NCBI GenBank assembly: GCA_904501945.1
Contig: CAJGCU010000009.1
Coordinates: 1 to 31,076 of the forward strand
Source: an uncultured Bacteroidaceae bacterium
GTDB lineage: Bacteria > Bacteroidota > Bacteroidia > Bacteroidales > Bacteroidaceae
Direction of reading: 5' to 3'
Length of the DNA: 31,076 nt
Positions 30,324 to 31,076 of this stretch are shown here, in pieces. A model generated the notes under the pieces. The model ran no database searches and was not told where the DNA came from. It was given only the letters and a program-made list of their open reading frames with translations. Within the stretch, counting starts at the first letter, position 1. Each line of letters begins with the position of its first letter. Made by a program: the position numbers and the translations under genes.

Positions 30324-31076
30324 TCAGCTTTTTTCGTCCTCTCTCAGCAAATCTGGAGTCTGTTTGATAAACTCATATCCGAATTTACAGCGCAAACAGT
30401 CCCGTGTTTGACAATAGCAGCGAGTTAGCTGTATAAGTGCCTGACTATCGGCTGCGCTTTCACAGATCACCCCTGCTGAAGCCCAATCACGAACCACACG
30501 ATTATTTTCTGGTTCAAGCTGTTCCCACAAGGAGAACGCACGGTCGCAAAGAGATTGGTCTGACTTGTATTTCCCATAAGCAAAGAGCATCGGTGCCAAC
30601 GCATTCACAATGACCGAATCCATGGACGAGGAAGACAACTTTCGTTCTTGTGGCTTTGTCTCTTTTCCACCAAATGTATAATGAGTTTGCCAATATTCAC
30701 TGACATGAGTAAGCAACAATGAGTGAATTTCATCAACGTGATTGGCATTGACAAGTTTCGATAGATTCATCCGTTGCTCATAATACAGCATAGCAAGCTG
30801 AGCAATGCGAATATAGGGAAAATTCTGCGGACGAAGGCGGAGAAACTTCCATGCCGACGGCGCAATAGGTGTGAGAGAAAATTTTTGTCTCAAAAACTTG
30901 TACTCTTTCTGAAGACTCAGATAATATTCGTCAAATCCATCTTCTTCCAGCAGTCCAGCTTGTCCGAAAAACATCGCTTCTATCTGAAACAAACTGTCGC
31001 GATGTTTGCCTGCTGCACTCATCGGAATGGACTGCGCCCACTTCTCAAAGGCATCACCGTTAAGGCCAAAACCGAA
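30324..31076 (-). CDS. DUF2851 family protein, 5' end outside the window
   Basis: The C-terminal about 250 residues of a DUF2851 protein; the frame stays open to the right edge, where the codons read GFGLNGDAFEKWAQSIP before the internal Met at 31022. The gene therefore starts beyond 31076 and that Met is not the start. Visible features are the helical region QIEAMFFGQAGLL, FLRLRPQNFPYIRIAQLA, and a Cys cluster near the C-terminus (CYCQTRDCLRCKFG) that could bind metal. Members are found across Bacteroidetes with no proven function. No membrane segment is seen in this part. Confidence 0.88.
   Translation of the reverse strand, partial: FGFGLNGDAFEKWAQSIPMSAAGKHRDSLFQIEAMFFGQAGLLEEDGFDEYYLSLQKEYKFLRQKFSLTPIAPSAWKFLRLRPQNFPYIRIAQLAMLYYEQRMNLSKLVNANHVDEIHSLLLTHVSEYWQTHYTFGGKETKPQERKLSSSSMDSVIVNALAPMLFAYGKYKSDQSLCDRAFSLWEQLEPENNRVVRDWASAGVICESAADSQALIQLTRCYCQTRDCLRCKFGYEFIKQTPDLLREDEKS

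Overview
The window looks like chromosomal, mostly housekeeping DNA from a Bacteroidales bacterium, most likely Prevotellaceae; the genus is inference. Supporting signs are: repeated Bacteroidetes-type promoters (TTTG, about 19-21 bases, TAnnTTTG) in front of many genes; the gene orders fur-purA, glyS-FKBP lipoprotein and dut-TPR-DUF4292-EnvC; an M49 dipeptidyl peptidase III lipoprotein; DUF2851 and DUF4419 proteins; and the fused ResB/CcsA cytochrome c assembly protein. No transposase, phage gene, rRNA or CRISPR array was found.

Layout. Bases 1-494 are non-coding and purine-rich, with an outward-facing consensus promoter at the left edge. Then, on the plus strand: a stand-alone AraC-type HTH protein, dipeptidyl peptidase III, an AlkD/HEAT-like protein, a Fur-family regulator, purA, and a membrane-anchored TPR/HTH regulator. 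Next comes an operator-like set of four TGTGAACT repeats, followed by a two-gene unit of secreted proteins (lipocalin-like and DUF4419). A 478-base hairpin-rich gap separates this from ccsBA, which converges on argE (minus). A 546-base gap with a nested palindromic 24-bp repeat follows, then glyS and an FKBP-like lipoprotein (plus) converging on asd (minus). The CPA2 antiporter, lolD-like ATPase, S1/CvfB-like protein and a secreted alpha/beta hydrolase follow on plus.

The minus-strand cell-envelope operon dut, TPR, DUF4292, EnvC-like runs from 25944 down to 21583. dgt diverges from it. A nucleoside kinase (minus) and menB (plus) diverge from each other, followed by tRNA-Arg(CCT) and tRNA-Trp(CCA) under a consensus promoter. 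The right end has a TM2 protein and the 3' part of a DUF2851 gene (both minus).

No complete new defence or metabolic system is evident. The best unexplained signals are: (a) the phased TGTGAACT repeats between the membrane HTH regulator and the secreted lipocalin/DUF4419 pair; (b) a heptanucleotide repeat inside the lolD/S1 overlap, where loss of one unit would fuse the two proteins in frame; (c) the nested palindromic repeat upstream of glyS; (d) REP-like GC hairpins shared by two distant gaps; (e) a 13-bp hairpin inside the start of the HTH-regulator gene; (f) a near-leaderless AraC gene; and (g) proteins with missing or replaced key residues or domains (EnvC-like LytM, alpha/beta hydrolase, nucleoside kinase, tRNA-Arg acceptor stem).
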